Notes: generated by a model from the sequence alone, not told the origin. 64,000 bases of DNA from PALSA-505 sp036495485 (GCA_036495485.1 DASXMU010000107.1:3112-67111); one strand, 5' to 3'; numbered from the stretch's first letter, positions 1-8,775 are shown. Made by a program: numbers and translations.

Positions 1-1447
1 CCAGCTGGAGTTCCTCGGCCGGGCCGATGACCAGGTCAAGCTGCGCGGCTTCAGGATCGAGCCGGGTGAGGTCGAGGCCGCGCTGGCCGCCCAGCCCGGC
101 GTGGCGGCCGCCGCGGCGGTGCTGCGCGAGGACCGGCCTGGCGACAAGCGGCTGGCCGGCTACATCGTCCCCGAGCCCGGCGCCGGGGATGACCTCGACG
201 TCACCGCGGTGCGGGAGGGGGCAGCCGCGTTGCTGCCCGGTCACATGGTCCCGTCGGCGATCGTCATGCTGGCGGCCCTGCCGCTCACAGCCAACGGGAA
301 GCTCGACCGCGCCGCTCTGCCCGCCCCCGGCTACGCAGCCGCGACCACGCCGGGGCGCGCGCCGGCCACCCCGCGAGAGGAGATACTGCGCTCGCTGTTC
401 GCCGAGGTCCTGGGCCTGGCCGGCATCGGGGTCGAGGACAACTTCTTCGAGCTCGGCGGGGACTCGCTGATGGCGGTGACGCTGATCAGCCGGATCCGGG
501 CCGCCCTGGGAGTGGACGCCGGAGTCCGCGCGGTGTTCGAGGCGCCCACGGCTGCGGGCCTGGCGCGGCGGCTGGGAGCTGACGACACCTCAGCGGGCCT
601 GCAGGTGCTGCTGCCCATCCGTGCGCACGGGAGCCGGCCGCCACTGTTCTGCGTGCATCCGGCCGCCGGGCTGTCCTGGGGTTACTACAAGCTGCTCCGG
701 CACACCAGCGCTGACCAGCCTGTCTACGGCATCCAGGCGCGCGGGATCGCGCAGCCGGAACCGCTGCCCGGTTCGATAGCGGAGGCGGCGGCGGACTACA
801 TCAAGCAGATCCGTGCCGCCTGGCCAGCCGGGCCGTATCACCTGATCGGCTGGTCCCTCGGCGGGATCATCGCGCACAGCATGGCCGCTCAGCTCCAGGA
901 GCAAGGGCACGAGGTCGCGCTGCTGGCCCTGCTCGACTGCTACCCGGCCTCCGGCAGGCAGGAAAGGCCGGACCGTGCGGAGATCACCGCGGAATTGCTG
1001 AGCCAGATAGGGTTCGACGCCGCGCCCGGCGACGCCCCATCGCCTGCGGGCATCCGCGAGTACCTGAGCCAGACCGGAAGCCCGCTGGCCCGCCTCGACG
1101 ATCATCAGCTCAGCGCCATCGTCGACGTGTACTACAACGGCGTTCGGATGGCGGATGAGAACGCGCCGCAGGTGTTCGACGGCGACCTGCTGTTCTTCAC
1201 TGCGGCGCTGAGCCACCCGGACGGCCGGGCGTGTAATGCCTGGCAGCCCTACGTCAGCGGCAGCGTCGACGAGCACCGGATTGACTGCGAGCACGAGCGG
1301 ATGCTGGACTCGGGGCCGTTCGCCGAAATCGCCGGCCTCCTGATGAGCATCGCCGGGGAGTCAGTGGACCCGGGCCCCCAGATCGCCCGGGAGTCAGTGG
1401 ACCCGGGCCCCCGGGAGGAAGCCGCGCCCCCGGAGCCCGGCGGCTAG
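1..1447 (+). CDS. NRPS C-terminal part: A domain end, PCP, thioesterase (5' truncated by window)
   Basis: The open frame runs in from the left edge (codons start at base 2). It begins with the adenylation-domain A8 region (GRADDQVKLRGFRIEPGEVE) and the A10-like NGKLDRAALP. A peptidyl carrier domain follows, with the phosphopantetheine serine in GGDSL (Ser codon 464-466). Then comes a type I thioesterase with FCVHPAAG, nucleophile motif GWSLGG (Ser codon 854-856), a candidate Asp in LLDCY and a candidate His in CEHERML. This is therefore the termination module that releases the finished peptide by hydrolysis or cyclisation. The substrate-specifying part of the A domain lies outside the window. 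The extreme C-terminus carries a low-complexity tail with a duplicated ESVDPGP segment. The next gene, lgt, is convergent. Confidence 0.95.
   Translation, partial: QLEFLGRADDQVKLRGFRIEPGEVEAALAAQPGVAAAAAVLREDRPGDKRLAGYIVPEPGAGDDLDVTAVREGAAALLPGHMVPSAIVMLAALPLTANGKLDRAALPAPGYAAATTPGRAPATPREEILRSLFAEVLGLAGIGVEDNFFELGGDSLMAVTLISRIRAALGVDAGVRAVFEAPTAAGLARRLGADDTSAGLQVLLPIRAHGSRPPLFCVHPAAGLSWGYYKLLRHTSADQPVYGIQARGIAQPEPLPGSIAEAAADYIKQIRAAWPAGPYHLIGWSLGGIIAHSMAAQLQEQGHEVALLALLDCYPASGRQERPDRAEITAELLSQIGFDAAPGDAPSPAGIREYLSQTGSPLARLDDHQLSAIVDVYYNGVRMADENAPQVFDGDLLFFTAALSHPDGRACNAWQPYVSGSVDEHRIDCEHERMLDSGPFAEIAGLLMSIAGESVDPGPQIARESVDPGPREEAAPPEPGG
1356..1412 (+). repeat. 33-bp-period tandem duplication in the NRPS 3' end
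   Basis: A 24-bp sequence at 1356-1379 is repeated exactly at 1389-1412, a period of 33 bp (11 codons). It encodes two copies of ESVDPGP in the tail after the thioesterase fold. The period preserves the reading frame, so it is a benign slippage product. Confidence 0.85.
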
Positions 1448-1547
1448 AGCAGCGAGCTTCCCGGCGGGCTCTCGGCCGCATCCTGCGGGGCCATGTCCTG
1501 TGGGTGCCCGTTCTGCGGGGCCACCTGGTGCTCGGGGGTCTCCGGGG

Positions 1548-2468
1548 TCACGTCCCCAGAGGGTCCGGCAGGTCAGCACCTGCCGGCGAATCTTCGCTAG
1601 CACCCCCCGCGTCCTGGCTTGCGGCCTGCTGGCTTCCGCCTGTGTCCTTGCTCCCGGCCGTGGCCGGGCTCTCCGCCGCAGCCCCGCCCCTGCGCTGCGA
1701 GACCACGAACCAGACGAGTCCCGCCAGGGTCAGCACCGAGGCGATGTAGAAGTTCAGCCGCTGCCCGAGGAAGTGCTCGGACGGGTCGACGCGCAGCGAC
1801 TCCTCAAAGATGCGGAACGCCGAATAAGCGGTCACGTACAGTGCGAACAGCCCGGGCGGCCGGATCCTGCGATGGTGACCCAGCCACACCAGCCCCGCCG
1901 CGACCAGCAGGTCGAAGATCAGCTCATACAGGAACGTCGGGTGGAACGTGCTGAATTGGCCGTACCCCTGATACCGGTTGATCGGCGGGATCTCCAGCGC
2001 CCACGGCAGCTTCGTCGGCCCACCGTAAAGTTCCTTGTTGAAGTAGTTGCCGATCCGCCCGATCCCCTGGGCGACCAGCAGCGCCGGCGCGATCGCCTCC
2101 ATGAAATCGGTGGCCTTCGCGCCGGCCCGGCGCACCCGCCACGCCCCGACGATCGCGGCCAGCACTATGCCGCCCCAGATGCCCAGGCCGCCGCTCCATA
2201 CCGCGAACACCCCCCACCAGTGATGCGGGATGTATTTCGGGGTGGTGATGTCGAAGTAGATCCGCCCGCCGATGATCCCGGCGGGCACACTCCAGATCGC
2301 GACGTCCATCACCAGGTCCCGGCGGCCGCCCATGGCGGCCCAGCGCCGCTGCGTGATCACGATGGCCAGCGCGATGCCGACCAGGTACATCAGCGCGTAA
2401 TAGTGGATATAGAGCACGCTGATGTGGAAGCCGCTCACCGACGGGCTGGGAATAAACGACAGGCCCAT
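1548..2468 (-). CDS. lgt: prolipoprotein diacylglyceryl transferase
   Basis: This polytopic membrane protein transfers diacylglycerol from phosphatidylglycerol to the lipobox cysteine of prolipoproteins. The Lgt signature is intact in GRIGNYFNKELYG, and the N-terminal FIPSPS, WSGGLGIWGG and HPTFLYE motifs are all present. The open frame extends to a TTG at 2516 and an ATG at 2507. The ATG at 2468 gives MGLSFIPSPS, the usual N-terminus of actinobacterial Lgt, so I chose it; no start has a convincing ribosome binding site. The C-terminal ~40 residues are low-complexity Ala/Gly/Ser. An lgt beside an NRPS is unusual because the housekeeping copy is normally elsewhere. A solute-binding lipoprotein lies about 12 kb downstream, but a link is speculative. 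Confidence 0.93.
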   Translation of the reverse strand: MGLSFIPSPSVSGFHISVLYIHYYALMYLVGIALAIVITQRRWAAMGGRRDLVMDVAIWSVPAGIIGGRIYFDITTPKYIPHHWWGVFAVWSGGLGIWGGIVLAAIVGAWRVRRAGAKATDFMEAIAPALLVAQGIGRIGNYFNKELYGGPTKLPWALEIPPINRYQGYGQFSTFHPTFLYELIFDLLVAAGLVWLGHHRRIRPPGLFALYVTAYSAFRIFEESLRVDPSEHFLGQRLNFYIASVLTLAGLVWFVVSQRRGGAAAESPATAGSKDTGGSQQAASQDAGGASEDSPAGADLPDPLGT

Positions 2469-2772
2469 CTGCGCGAGATTACCCGGTGCCCCGGCCAGCG
2501 GGCGCATCGGGGGCAATTCAGGTATCGAAGCGTTACCGCTCCCCTCGGGGGACGGCGGCCATGCGGTGCGGCAGCCTCAGCTCCGGCATCCGGCGCGAGC
2601 AGCGGCTCACCGGTGCCCGCCGCCCGCCGCGACGCCAGCGCCGGCCGCCATGCCGGCGGGCCGCCATGGTGCGAACCCGCCCGCCGTTCCAGGCGTCCGA
2701 GCCAATCCTCTTGACACGGCTCCGCTCCGTCCGGGATGAATGTTACGACAAATCAGGACGAAGAGGGCGGAT

Positions 2773-2801
2773 TTGACTCGTACTATGGTATCCAGTACCA
2801 T
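2773..2801 (+). promoter_or_regulatory. candidate promoter with ATGGTA/TACCAT inverted repeat
   Basis: TTGACT at about 2773 is followed 17 bases later by TACCAT, matching -35/-10 spacing. The -10 region lies within a perfect inverted repeat ATGGTA-N5-TACCAT (2785-2801), just before the dioxygenase start at 2810. The overlap suggests an operator. If this -10 is used, the dioxygenase mRNA would be nearly leaderless. Confidence 0.35.
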
Positions 2802-2809
2802 TATCTGCA

Positions 2810-3751
2810 ATGGATTCTTCGCCAGAAACGACCTGTGCTCCGGCACTAGTCCAAGGCGGCGAGTATGCCAGCATAGCAGAATGGATATCCGCGAACCCGG
2901 AATGGGTAGATCTTCTTTACATCAATGGATCCATTCTTTTCCGAGGATTCGATGTACTGGATCCAGCTGCTTTCGACACGACGCTTGACTCGCTGCTCGA
3001 ACCGGTCGCTGAATTCTCCGAGGAGACGTCACCGCGGAGCAGCATAGGCGCTAGGGCGTTCACCTCGACCGACTATCCCCGGCGCTACCCCATCCAGTTT
3101 CACCACGAGTTTTCCTATCGCAAGAACTACCCAGACCGGGTGGCATTCTGCTGCCTGACTCCGGCTGCCTCGGGCGGCGCGACCCCGCTCGCCGACTCGC
3201 GCAAGGTGCTGCGCAGGCTTCGCACCGGCGTTGTCGAGCGGTTCGAGAAACTCGGCATCGCCTATGTCAGGAACTTCAGCGGCCTCGGCGTTTCCTGGGA
3301 GAAATCCTTCGGCACGACCGACAAGGCACGGATATCGGAATATTGCCGCGCCCACGACATCGAGCATTCCTGGACCGGCGACGATCTGCGCACCCGCCAG
3401 ACGGCGCCCGCGGTCATCACCCATCCCGTCACGGCCGAACGCGCCTGGTTCAACTCCGTGCTGAACCTCAACGTCGCCGGAACCGAACCGGAATCGGTCC
3501 GCGAGGCAATGCGGTCGCTTCCGGCGGGCTCGCTGCCCACGAACACCACCTACGGCTCTGGCGACCCGATCGAGCCGGATGTGCTAGAGCAGGTCAGGCA
3601 GGCATACGCGCAGGAAGCCATCAGGTTCCGCTGGCACAAAGGAGACGTCCTCCTCATTGACAATGTCCTGACGGCGCACGCCCGCGACCCTTTCGAGGGC
3701 AACCGGAGCATCATCGTCGGAATGGGTTCTGCGATCACCAGGCCAGGCTGA
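2810..3751 (+). CDS. TauD/SyrP-family Fe(II)/2-oxoglutarate dioxygenase
   Basis: The protein has 313 residues and the double-stranded beta-helix fold of the TauD/TfdA family. The iron ligands are seen as H98-x-E100 in FHHEFSY and the distal H290 in DNVLTAHAR, with R299 placed to bind 2-oxoglutarate. Glu in place of the usual Asp of the facial triad, and the overall pattern, match the clavaminate synthase/SyrP branch, whose members hydroxylate amino acids, often bound to NRPS carrier proteins. A role in beta-hydroxylating a residue of the neighbouring NRPS product is an inference. It is followed after 15 bp by a sulfotransferase, so the pair is co-transcribed. Codon use is less GC-biased than in the PKS genes. 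Confidence 0.88.
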   Translation: MDSSPETTCAPALVQGGEYASIAEWISANPEWVDLLYINGSILFRGFDVLDPAAFDTTLDSLLEPVAEFSEETSPRSSIGARAFTSTDYPRRYPIQFHHEFSYRKNYPDRVAFCCLTPAASGGATPLADSRKVLRRLRTGVVERFEKLGIAYVRNFSGLGVSWEKSFGTTDKARISEYCRAHDIEHSWTGDDLRTRQTAPAVITHPVTAERAWFNSVLNLNVAGTEPESVREAMRSLPAGSLPTNTTYGSGDPIEPDVLEQVRQAYAQEAIRFRWHKGDVLLIDNVLTAHARDPFEGNRSIIVGMGSAITRPG

Positions 3752-3766
3752 TGAGAAACGATCCCG

Positions 3767-4933
3767 ATGCCGGCTGATCCGCCCGCCTCAGCGCCCCGGA
3801 TATGCCTCGTACTCAGCACCGGACGATGCGGCTCCACGGCATTGTCCGGCATTGTGCGCGCGCACCCGGACGCGCTGAGCGTCTCCGAGCTGTTCTCCGC
3901 GCTGTGCGATCACGACCTCATTGAGCGGGAGCTCACCGGCGCCGGCTTCTGGGACATGCTCAGCACGCCGAGCCAGACCGACCTGGTCGGCCTGCGCTGT
4001 GAGGTCAGGCTGGACGAGATGCTCTACCCGGCGTTCGACCCGCGCCCGGGCGCGAGCCGGTTCAGCCCCGCCACCGGCCTTCCGCCGCTGATCCAGGTGG
4101 TGCTGCCGCATCTGACCGAGCGCCCCGACGACTCCTACGCCACGCTCGAGGACACGACCCGCAGGCAGCCCCGGCGGCGGCTGTCCGAGCACCTGCGCTG
4201 GCTCTTCGGCGCCCTCGCCGCGGTCGCGCAAGACCCGGCAGATTCGGTACCCCCCGGGGCCGGCCACGCCGGAAGCGCCGGGCTTTCCGCTAACGCCGGC
4301 AGCTCCGGCCGCGTCGGCCAGCCGTCGGTCGTCGTCGAGCGCTCCGGCGGCTCGCTGGCCTACGCCGCCGCGCTGATGCGGCTGTTCCCGCAGGCACGGG
4401 TCGTGCACTTGTTCCGGGACGGCCGCGAGTGCGCCCTGTCGATGAGCCGGCACGGACGCTACAAGATGGCGGCGATCCGGGCGGCGATGCACGCCAGGCT
4501 CGGCTACGACCCATATGCCATCGGGACGGCCGGCCAGACAGCGCCCGAAGCCGGCCCCGAGGACGAGGAACTGGCCGCGCTGACCCCCGGCCGGATCACC
4601 CGCGCCGGCTTCGACAAGTTCGAAGTGCCACTGCGCAGGTACGGGACGATGTGGTCAAAGATGATCATCGACGGGCTGGCCGAGCTTCCCGGCCCGCCCC
4701 GGCTGCTGCCGCTGGATTATGCTGACCTGGTTGCCAGGCCCGGCGAGTCCATCGGGAGGCTGCTGGACTTTCTCGGCCTAGAGCGCGACCCGGGCTGGGA
4801 GCGCCGGGCCGCGGGCCAGGTCAGGCCGGGCCGCGACGCTCGCGAGGAGGTCAGCGAGCAGCAGTGGGGCGAGCTGACCCGCGCCTGCCGGCTCGGTATG
4901 AACCACCTGTATGGCCGCGGCGGCTGGACATGA
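3767..4933 (+). CDS. PAPS-dependent sulfotransferase-family protein
   Basis: This 388-residue P-loop protein shows the 5'-phosphosulfate loop TGRCGST (residues 18-24) near the N-terminus. It also has a 3'-phosphate-binding-like stretch, VVHLFRDGRECALSMSRHG, in the middle. This arrangement fits sulfotransferases that move sulfate from PAPS to a hydroxyl or amine. An Ala/Gly/Ser-rich insertion lies around residues 160-185. Its place between a hydroxylase and a free carrier protein suggests it sulfates a hydroxyl made by its neighbours or a carrier-bound intermediate. The acceptor cannot be read from sequence. The start ATG at 3767 is 15 bp after the dioxygenase stop. Confidence 0.85.
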   Translation: MPADPPASAPRICLVLSTGRCGSTALSGIVRAHPDALSVSELFSALCDHDLIERELTGAGFWDMLSTPSQTDLVGLRCEVRLDEMLYPAFDPRPGASRFSPATGLPPLIQVVLPHLTERPDDSYATLEDTTRRQPRRRLSEHLRWLFGALAAVAQDPADSVPPGAGHAGSAGLSANAGSSGRVGQPSVVVERSGGSLAYAAALMRLFPQARVVHLFRDGRECALSMSRHGRYKMAAIRAAMHARLGYDPYAIGTAGQTAPEAGPEDEELAALTPGRITRAGFDKFEVPLRRYGTMWSKMIIDGLAELPGPPRLLPLDYADLVARPGESIGRLLDFLGLERDPGWERRAAGQVRPGRDAREEVSEQQWGELTRACRLGMNHLYGRGGWT

Positions 4934-4975
4934 CCCGGCGCCCTGGCACCGCCTTGTACCCCGACAGGAGCTGCC

Positions 4976-5233
4976 ATGAATGACGTGTCCATATCCGAAG
5001 CGCTCGACATGCTCACCGACGTATCCGGCGTCGAGGACGTCAGCCCCCAGATGACCCTGCAGGCGCTGCACCTCGACTCGCTCCAGCTCGTTGAATGGGT
5101 CTCCCTGCTGGAGGAGAAGCTCGACGTCGACCTGGACATCCGGCAGCTGAACACCACCGAGTTCGAAGACCGCAGCATCAGCGACATCCTCGACATGCTG
5201 AAGAAGAGGGCCGCCAGCGCTCCCTCGCTGTGA
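4976..5233 (+). CDS. free-standing acyl carrier protein
   Basis: This 85-residue acidic protein has the 4'-phosphopantetheine site in LHLDSLQLVEW followed by a typical carrier-protein helix II. The AGGAG eight bases before the ATG supports the start. It sits between the sulfotransferase and the dehydratase-like gene in the same operon. A discrete carrier in an NRPS locus usually holds an acyl or aminoacyl building block while it is modified. The neighbouring hotdog protein is an obvious candidate to act on its cargo. Confidence 0.92.
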   Translation: MNDVSISEALDMLTDVSGVEDVSPQMTLQALHLDSLQLVEWVSLLEEKLDVDLDIRQLNTTEFEDRSISDILDMLKKRAASAPSL

Positions 5234-5255
5234 TCCCGGGCGACCGGCCGCAGGC

Positions 5256-6185
5256 GTGAGTGAGCAGGAGCAGGACTACACCGGGCCGCTGGACCCGCTG
5301 GACTTCACGATCAGCGATCAGGTGCAGGGCCAGTGCCTGGAGGCCCTGGAGGACTACCACCCGCGGTATGTGCTGGGCCGCCGCGGCGCTGCCCCGCTCA
5401 CCCACCCGGGAATCCTGCTCAGCCAGAGCAACGTAACCAGGAGCCCGTCCTTCACTGGGCCGAATACCCGGTGGATCCACCTGCGGGAGCGGACCCGGTT
5501 CACCGCGCCCGCCCGGCTGGGCGACAAGCTGACCGTCCGGTGGGTTGTCGAGGAGCACGAGCCGTGGTTCGGCCGCCGCCTCACCCGCGTTTCATGCGCC
5601 GTGACCCGCGACGAGTCCGGGATCCTGCACCGGCTGATGTGGGGCCTGCGAGCCTCCGCAGAACGGCCGGTTCCTGGCAGGGACGAGCGGCCTGATGGTC
5701 CGGCTCCCGGATCGTCTGCTGCCCGATCGTCCGGTCCGGCGCCCGGACGGCGCCGCCCCGGTGCGGCGCCCGGTCCGGCGTTGCGAGCCTCGCCCGACCT
5801 GGCGGGCTGGGAGATCCCGGGCCGGCGCAAGCACGTGACCAGCGACCGGATCCAGCTGTTCTCCGGGCGGGTGGCTCATACGCTGCACACCGACGAGCAG
5901 GTCGCGAAGCAGGCCGGCCTGCCGGCGCCGGTTGCCTCCGCCACGCAGGGGATGGGGTACCTCTGCGAGTTCATGATCGACAACTTCGGCGAGGGATGGC
6001 TGTCCGGCGGAAGCTGGGAGCTGACCTTCCGCAAGCCGGTCTTTCCCGATGACTGGCTCTGTGCTTCCGGCCGGATCACTGCCACCCGGCAGGCCGGCGA
6101 GGGCGTCAGTTGCAGTGCCGACGTACGGCTGGCAAATGATCGTGACGTGACAGTGACGAGCGGGATCGCAACGGTCGCGTACTGA
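5256..6185 (+). CDS. MaoC-like double-hotdog dehydratase/hydratase
   Basis: The 309-residue protein starts at a GTG 22 bp after the carrier protein gene. It has two hotdog-like halves joined by an Ala/Gly/Pro/Arg-rich linker around residues 145-180. The N-terminal half (about 10-140) resembles the MaoC/FAS1-type dehydratase N-domain, with FTAPARLGDKLTVRW. The C-terminal half (about 195-309) has HTDEQVAKQAGLPAPVASAT, the hydratase-like His/Asp region. Family members add or remove water at the beta position of acyl thioesters. Here the likely substrate is an acyl chain on the adjacent free ACP; this is inferred. Direction and chain length are unknown. Confidence 0.75.
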   Translation: MSEQEQDYTGPLDPLDFTISDQVQGQCLEALEDYHPRYVLGRRGAAPLTHPGILLSQSNVTRSPSFTGPNTRWIHLRERTRFTAPARLGDKLTVRWVVEEHEPWFGRRLTRVSCAVTRDESGILHRLMWGLRASAERPVPGRDERPDGPAPGSSAARSSGPAPGRRRPGAAPGPALRASPDLAGWEIPGRRKHVTSDRIQLFSGRVAHTLHTDEQVAKQAGLPAPVASATQGMGYLCEFMIDNFGEGWLSGGSWELTFRKPVFPDDWLCASGRITATRQAGEGVSCSADVRLANDRDVTVTSGIATVAY

Positions 6186-6416
6186 CCTCGCCCTTCGCGC
6201 AGCCACTCGGGGCGCGGCACCTTGAGCCGGTCTTCCAGGCTGTGGCTTCAGAGCATCTTGAGATGGGATAGGCGCAAGTTCCGTGTGGGATTCTATACGC
6301 TTCTTGATAACAGGAGTGCCTGTACTTGTCATCCCATTGTCGCGTGGTTGCAACATAGCAATGGTCCGTGCGATAGTGGGTGCGACAGGCGCGGCGGAAC
6401 CTTACAAAGGGGTATC

Positions 6417-7583
6417 GTGTCCGGGGCACTGGCTAATGATCCAATTCGGGATCTCGCTGAGATGCCGAACCCCCGCAACCCATATCCTATCTATGATCGC
6501 TTGCGTGAGACCAGCCCGGTGTGCTGGAGCGATCTAATTGGTTCCTGGATCCTCACTCGCTATGCGGATTGCGCTGCGATTTTGCGTAATCCATCGAGCT
6601 TCGCCTCGGACTGGCGGAGGGTCGGGGAAAGCATTCCTGAGTCAACGCTCAGTATTCAAATGCTGGACCCACCTGAACACACGAGAATCCGCCGGCTACT
6701 GGTCGATGCGGTCCGGGCCCTGGATTATCGCTCGGTCGAGCGAATGGTAGCCGACCAGGTTCGTGCTCGGCTCGAAAGGCTAAGCAGCCAGGAAATGTTC
6801 GACTATATCGCCGAACTGGCCGCGCCGCTGGCGCTGGATACCATCACCGCCGTTCTCGGCTGTCCGCGGCCCGACCCCGCCTGGTTCTTCGGCTTGTCCC
6901 AGCGCATCGTCGACGGGATGGACGCCGGGATATGGCCTGAGGCCGCCGAGCCTGGCGTGGCGGCACGGGCGGAGCTTGCCAGCTTCGCCGAAACGTGGCT
7001 TACTAATCCTGGGCCGGAGGGTCTGGCAGGATACGTCGCCACGCGGGCGGCTGACTTCGGCGTCGCCCGTCCGGTCCTGCTTAACAGCCTGCGCGCGGTC
7101 CTGCATGCGGGCTTCGAATCCGCGGGCAGGTTGCTGGGGAACGGGCTCGCGGCACTCCTGGCGGAACCCGATGCCCTGACGAGGCTGGCACGCAGCGACC
7201 CTTCCCGCGCGGTAGAGGAGATCGTGCGTTTCGCCGCGCCGGTGCAAGCGGACGCGCGGGCCTGCGTCGACGCAACCCGGATAGGCGAGCATGTCATAAC
7301 GTCCGGCACCCCAGTGACCATACTGCTGGGGGCAGCCAACCGCGATCCTGCCAGGTTCGCCAGGCCCGGTGCCCTGGACTTCGCCCGCGATCCCAATCCG
7401 CATCTGGGATTCGGCCGCGGTGCTCATTCCTGCCTTGGGCAGTCGCTGGCCGTTCTGCAAGCACGCGTTGTCTTCGGCATGATCGCGGCCGAATATCCCC
7501 GGATCCGGGCCGTGAGCGAGCCGGTCTACCGGCGCAACCTCACGCTGCGGGGCATAGCCAGATTCGAGATCTGCCTGAACTAG
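6417..7583 (+). CDS. cytochrome P450
   Basis: A class I bacterial P450. The heme ligand is Cys339 in FGRGAHSCLG, the K-helix glutamate and arginine are in EEIVR, and the I helix reads HAGFESAGR. The frame is open back to 6222. The GTG at 6417, preceded by AAAGGGG, gives the usual N-terminus ending in NPYPIYDRL and a normal length of 388 residues, so I place the start there. The I helix has Ser where most P450s have the oxygen-activating Thr, which may affect proton delivery. Electron partners are not adjacent. It probably oxidises the NRPS product or a carrier-bound amino acid. A strong hairpin follows the gene. Confidence 0.92.
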   Translation: MSGALANDPIRDLAEMPNPRNPYPIYDRLRETSPVCWSDLIGSWILTRYADCAAILRNPSSFASDWRRVGESIPESTLSIQMLDPPEHTRIRRLLVDAVRALDYRSVERMVADQVRARLERLSSQEMFDYIAELAAPLALDTITAVLGCPRPDPAWFFGLSQRIVDGMDAGIWPEAAEPGVAARAELASFAETWLTNPGPEGLAGYVATRAADFGVARPVLLNSLRAVLHAGFESAGRLLGNGLAALLAEPDALTRLARSDPSRAVEEIVRFAAPVQADARACVDATRIGEHVITSGTPVTILLGAANRDPARFARPGALDFARDPNPHLGFGRGAHSCLGQSLAVLQARVVFGMIAAEYPRIRAVSEPVYRRNLTLRGIARFEICLN

Positions 7584-7606
7584 CAGCGGGATGAGGTGAA
7601 ATTGAT

Positions 7607-7647
7607 GCGTTACCTCCACTAAGAAGTTGCGTTACATCCACTAAGAA
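7607..7647 (+). repeat. 22-bp-period direct repeat after the P450
   Basis: The 19-mer at 7607-7625 (starting GCGTTAC and ending ACTAAGAA) recurs at 7629-7647 with one mismatch and a period of 22 bp. It lies in the gap between the P450 and the beta-hydroxylase. Two turns of helical spacing is compatible with a tandem operator, but no regulator can be assigned. Confidence 0.6.
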
Positions 7648-7656
7648 TCGTAGTTG

Positions 7657-7700
7657 GGTGCCCGGCTGTACTCCGGTACTTTCCAGTACAGCCGGGCACC
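7657..7700 (+). terminator. strong hairpin between P450 and Asp-type hydroxylase
   Basis: A perfect 16-bp inverted repeat (7657-7672 and 7685-7700) encloses a 12-base loop. There is no U tract, as is common for actinobacterial intrinsic terminators. It lies 74 bp after the P450 stop and about 100 bp before the next start, so it most likely separates two transcription units. Confidence 0.8.
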
Positions 7701-7802
7701 ACCAGCTGCCGACGCCTGACGCCGGGCAGCCGGATATATGACGGCCATCTGCCTTTTCCGGCGTTCCTTTCCCCGCCATGTCTGATCCGTGGAGGTCGTT
7801 CG

Positions 7803-8753
7803 ATGGCCAGTTATCCGGAATCGGCGCCGTTGGCCAGTTGCTTTGATCTGGACCGGCTGAATGCGGACCTGGATGTCCTGCGGCACCAGCACTGGGGTGC
7901 CCAGCGGGCATACGGGCAGGATGGCTTCTGGCGCGAAGCCGATATTGACTGGCGCATCCTGCCATTGCGGAGCGTGGGCGGCGATCCGGTGCGCACTGAC
8001 TGTGGCGGTGCCGGCCTCGAGGACTTCGCCGATACCGAGTGGCTGGCCAAGACTCCGTACTTCAGCGAAATCATCGCCGGCATCCCCGCGCCCGTCCGCA
8101 GCGTACGCCTCATGGCCCTCGGCGTGGATACAACCGTGCGCGAGCACTGCGACGGAAAGTACGGGTTCGCGTGCGGGACCCTGCGGCTGCATGTGCCAGT
8201 GCAGACTAACCTCGGGTGCGTCGTTGTCATTGACGGCCGGACCCGCCACTGGGAAGCGGGCAGGCTGTGGTTCGGTGATGTCGGCCGCCGTCATTACGTC
8301 GCCAACACCGGAGACAGCGTCCGCGTGCACCTGGTGATCGACTGCCTGGTCAGCCGGGAGCTCATCGGGCTTTTCCCGCCGGGGTTCCAGGATCTGCTAC
8401 CGCTCAGCTGCGTTATGTTCGCGCGGGATCGAGTGCCGCTCGGGCATGCCGAACTCGGCCAGTTCTGCTGCCGTTTCCCTGTGCCCGCCGAGTTCCCGCA
8501 ATGGTCCGAAGAGGAGGTCGTGGCCGGGCCCGACGCCGACGGAGCGATCGAGGTCAGCGACGGCCGGCTGTTGCTCAGCATTGACGGCAAGCCCGCCTTC
8601 GGTCTGGTCCACCTCGGGCTCGGCGAGTTCCGCCTCACTGGCTGGACCGAGGAACGCACCATCCTGGTCGGTCCTGATTCAACCGTGAGATTCCGCGTGC
8701 GCAATGGCCGGCAGTTTCATGAGCTGAGCCGTGCGGCGCGGCAAGCGTGCTGA
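7803..8753 (+). CDS. aspartyl/asparaginyl beta-hydroxylase-like dioxygenase
   Basis: This 316-residue protein has the core of the AspH-type Fe(II)/2-oxoglutarate family. H115 and D117 lie in REHCDGKYG, followed by LRLHVPVQTN, H164 in RRHYVANTG, and R174 in SVRVHLVID for 2-oxoglutarate binding. In the vertebrate AspH enzyme the Asp ligand is absent, so the acidic residue two positions after the first His is worth checking. The C-terminal third (about 200-316) has no recognisable motif. In NRPS loci this family hydroxylates aspartate, asparagine or related residues. It is structurally unrelated to the TauD-type enzyme upstream, so the locus encodes two different hydroxylases. It is convergent with the next gene (22 bp gap). 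Confidence 0.82.
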   Translation: MASYPESAPLASCFDLDRLNADLDVLRHQHWGAQRAYGQDGFWREADIDWRILPLRSVGGDPVRTDCGGAGLEDFADTEWLAKTPYFSEIIAGIPAPVRSVRLMALGVDTTVREHCDGKYGFACGTLRLHVPVQTNLGCVVVIDGRTRHWEAGRLWFGDVGRRHYVANTGDSVRVHLVIDCLVSRELIGLFPPGFQDLLPLSCVMFARDRVPLGHAELGQFCCRFPVPAEFPQWSEEEVVAGPDADGAIEVSDGRLLLSIDGKPAFGLVHLGLGEFRLTGWTEERTILVGPDSTVRFRVRNGRQFHELSRAARQAC

Positions 8754-8775
8754 TCGCCGGAAGCCGCCACCGCGA

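Noticed and set aside
1500..2714. Plus-strand open frame opposite lgt
   Set aside because: Its translation has no recognisable motif, and the minus strand encodes a complete Lgt.
2810..4933. A complete monobactam-type pathway
   Set aside because: Sulfotransferase and hydroxylase are suggestive, but the thioesterase has a Ser nucleophile and no other diagnostic gene is present. Kept only as a remark on possible sulfation.
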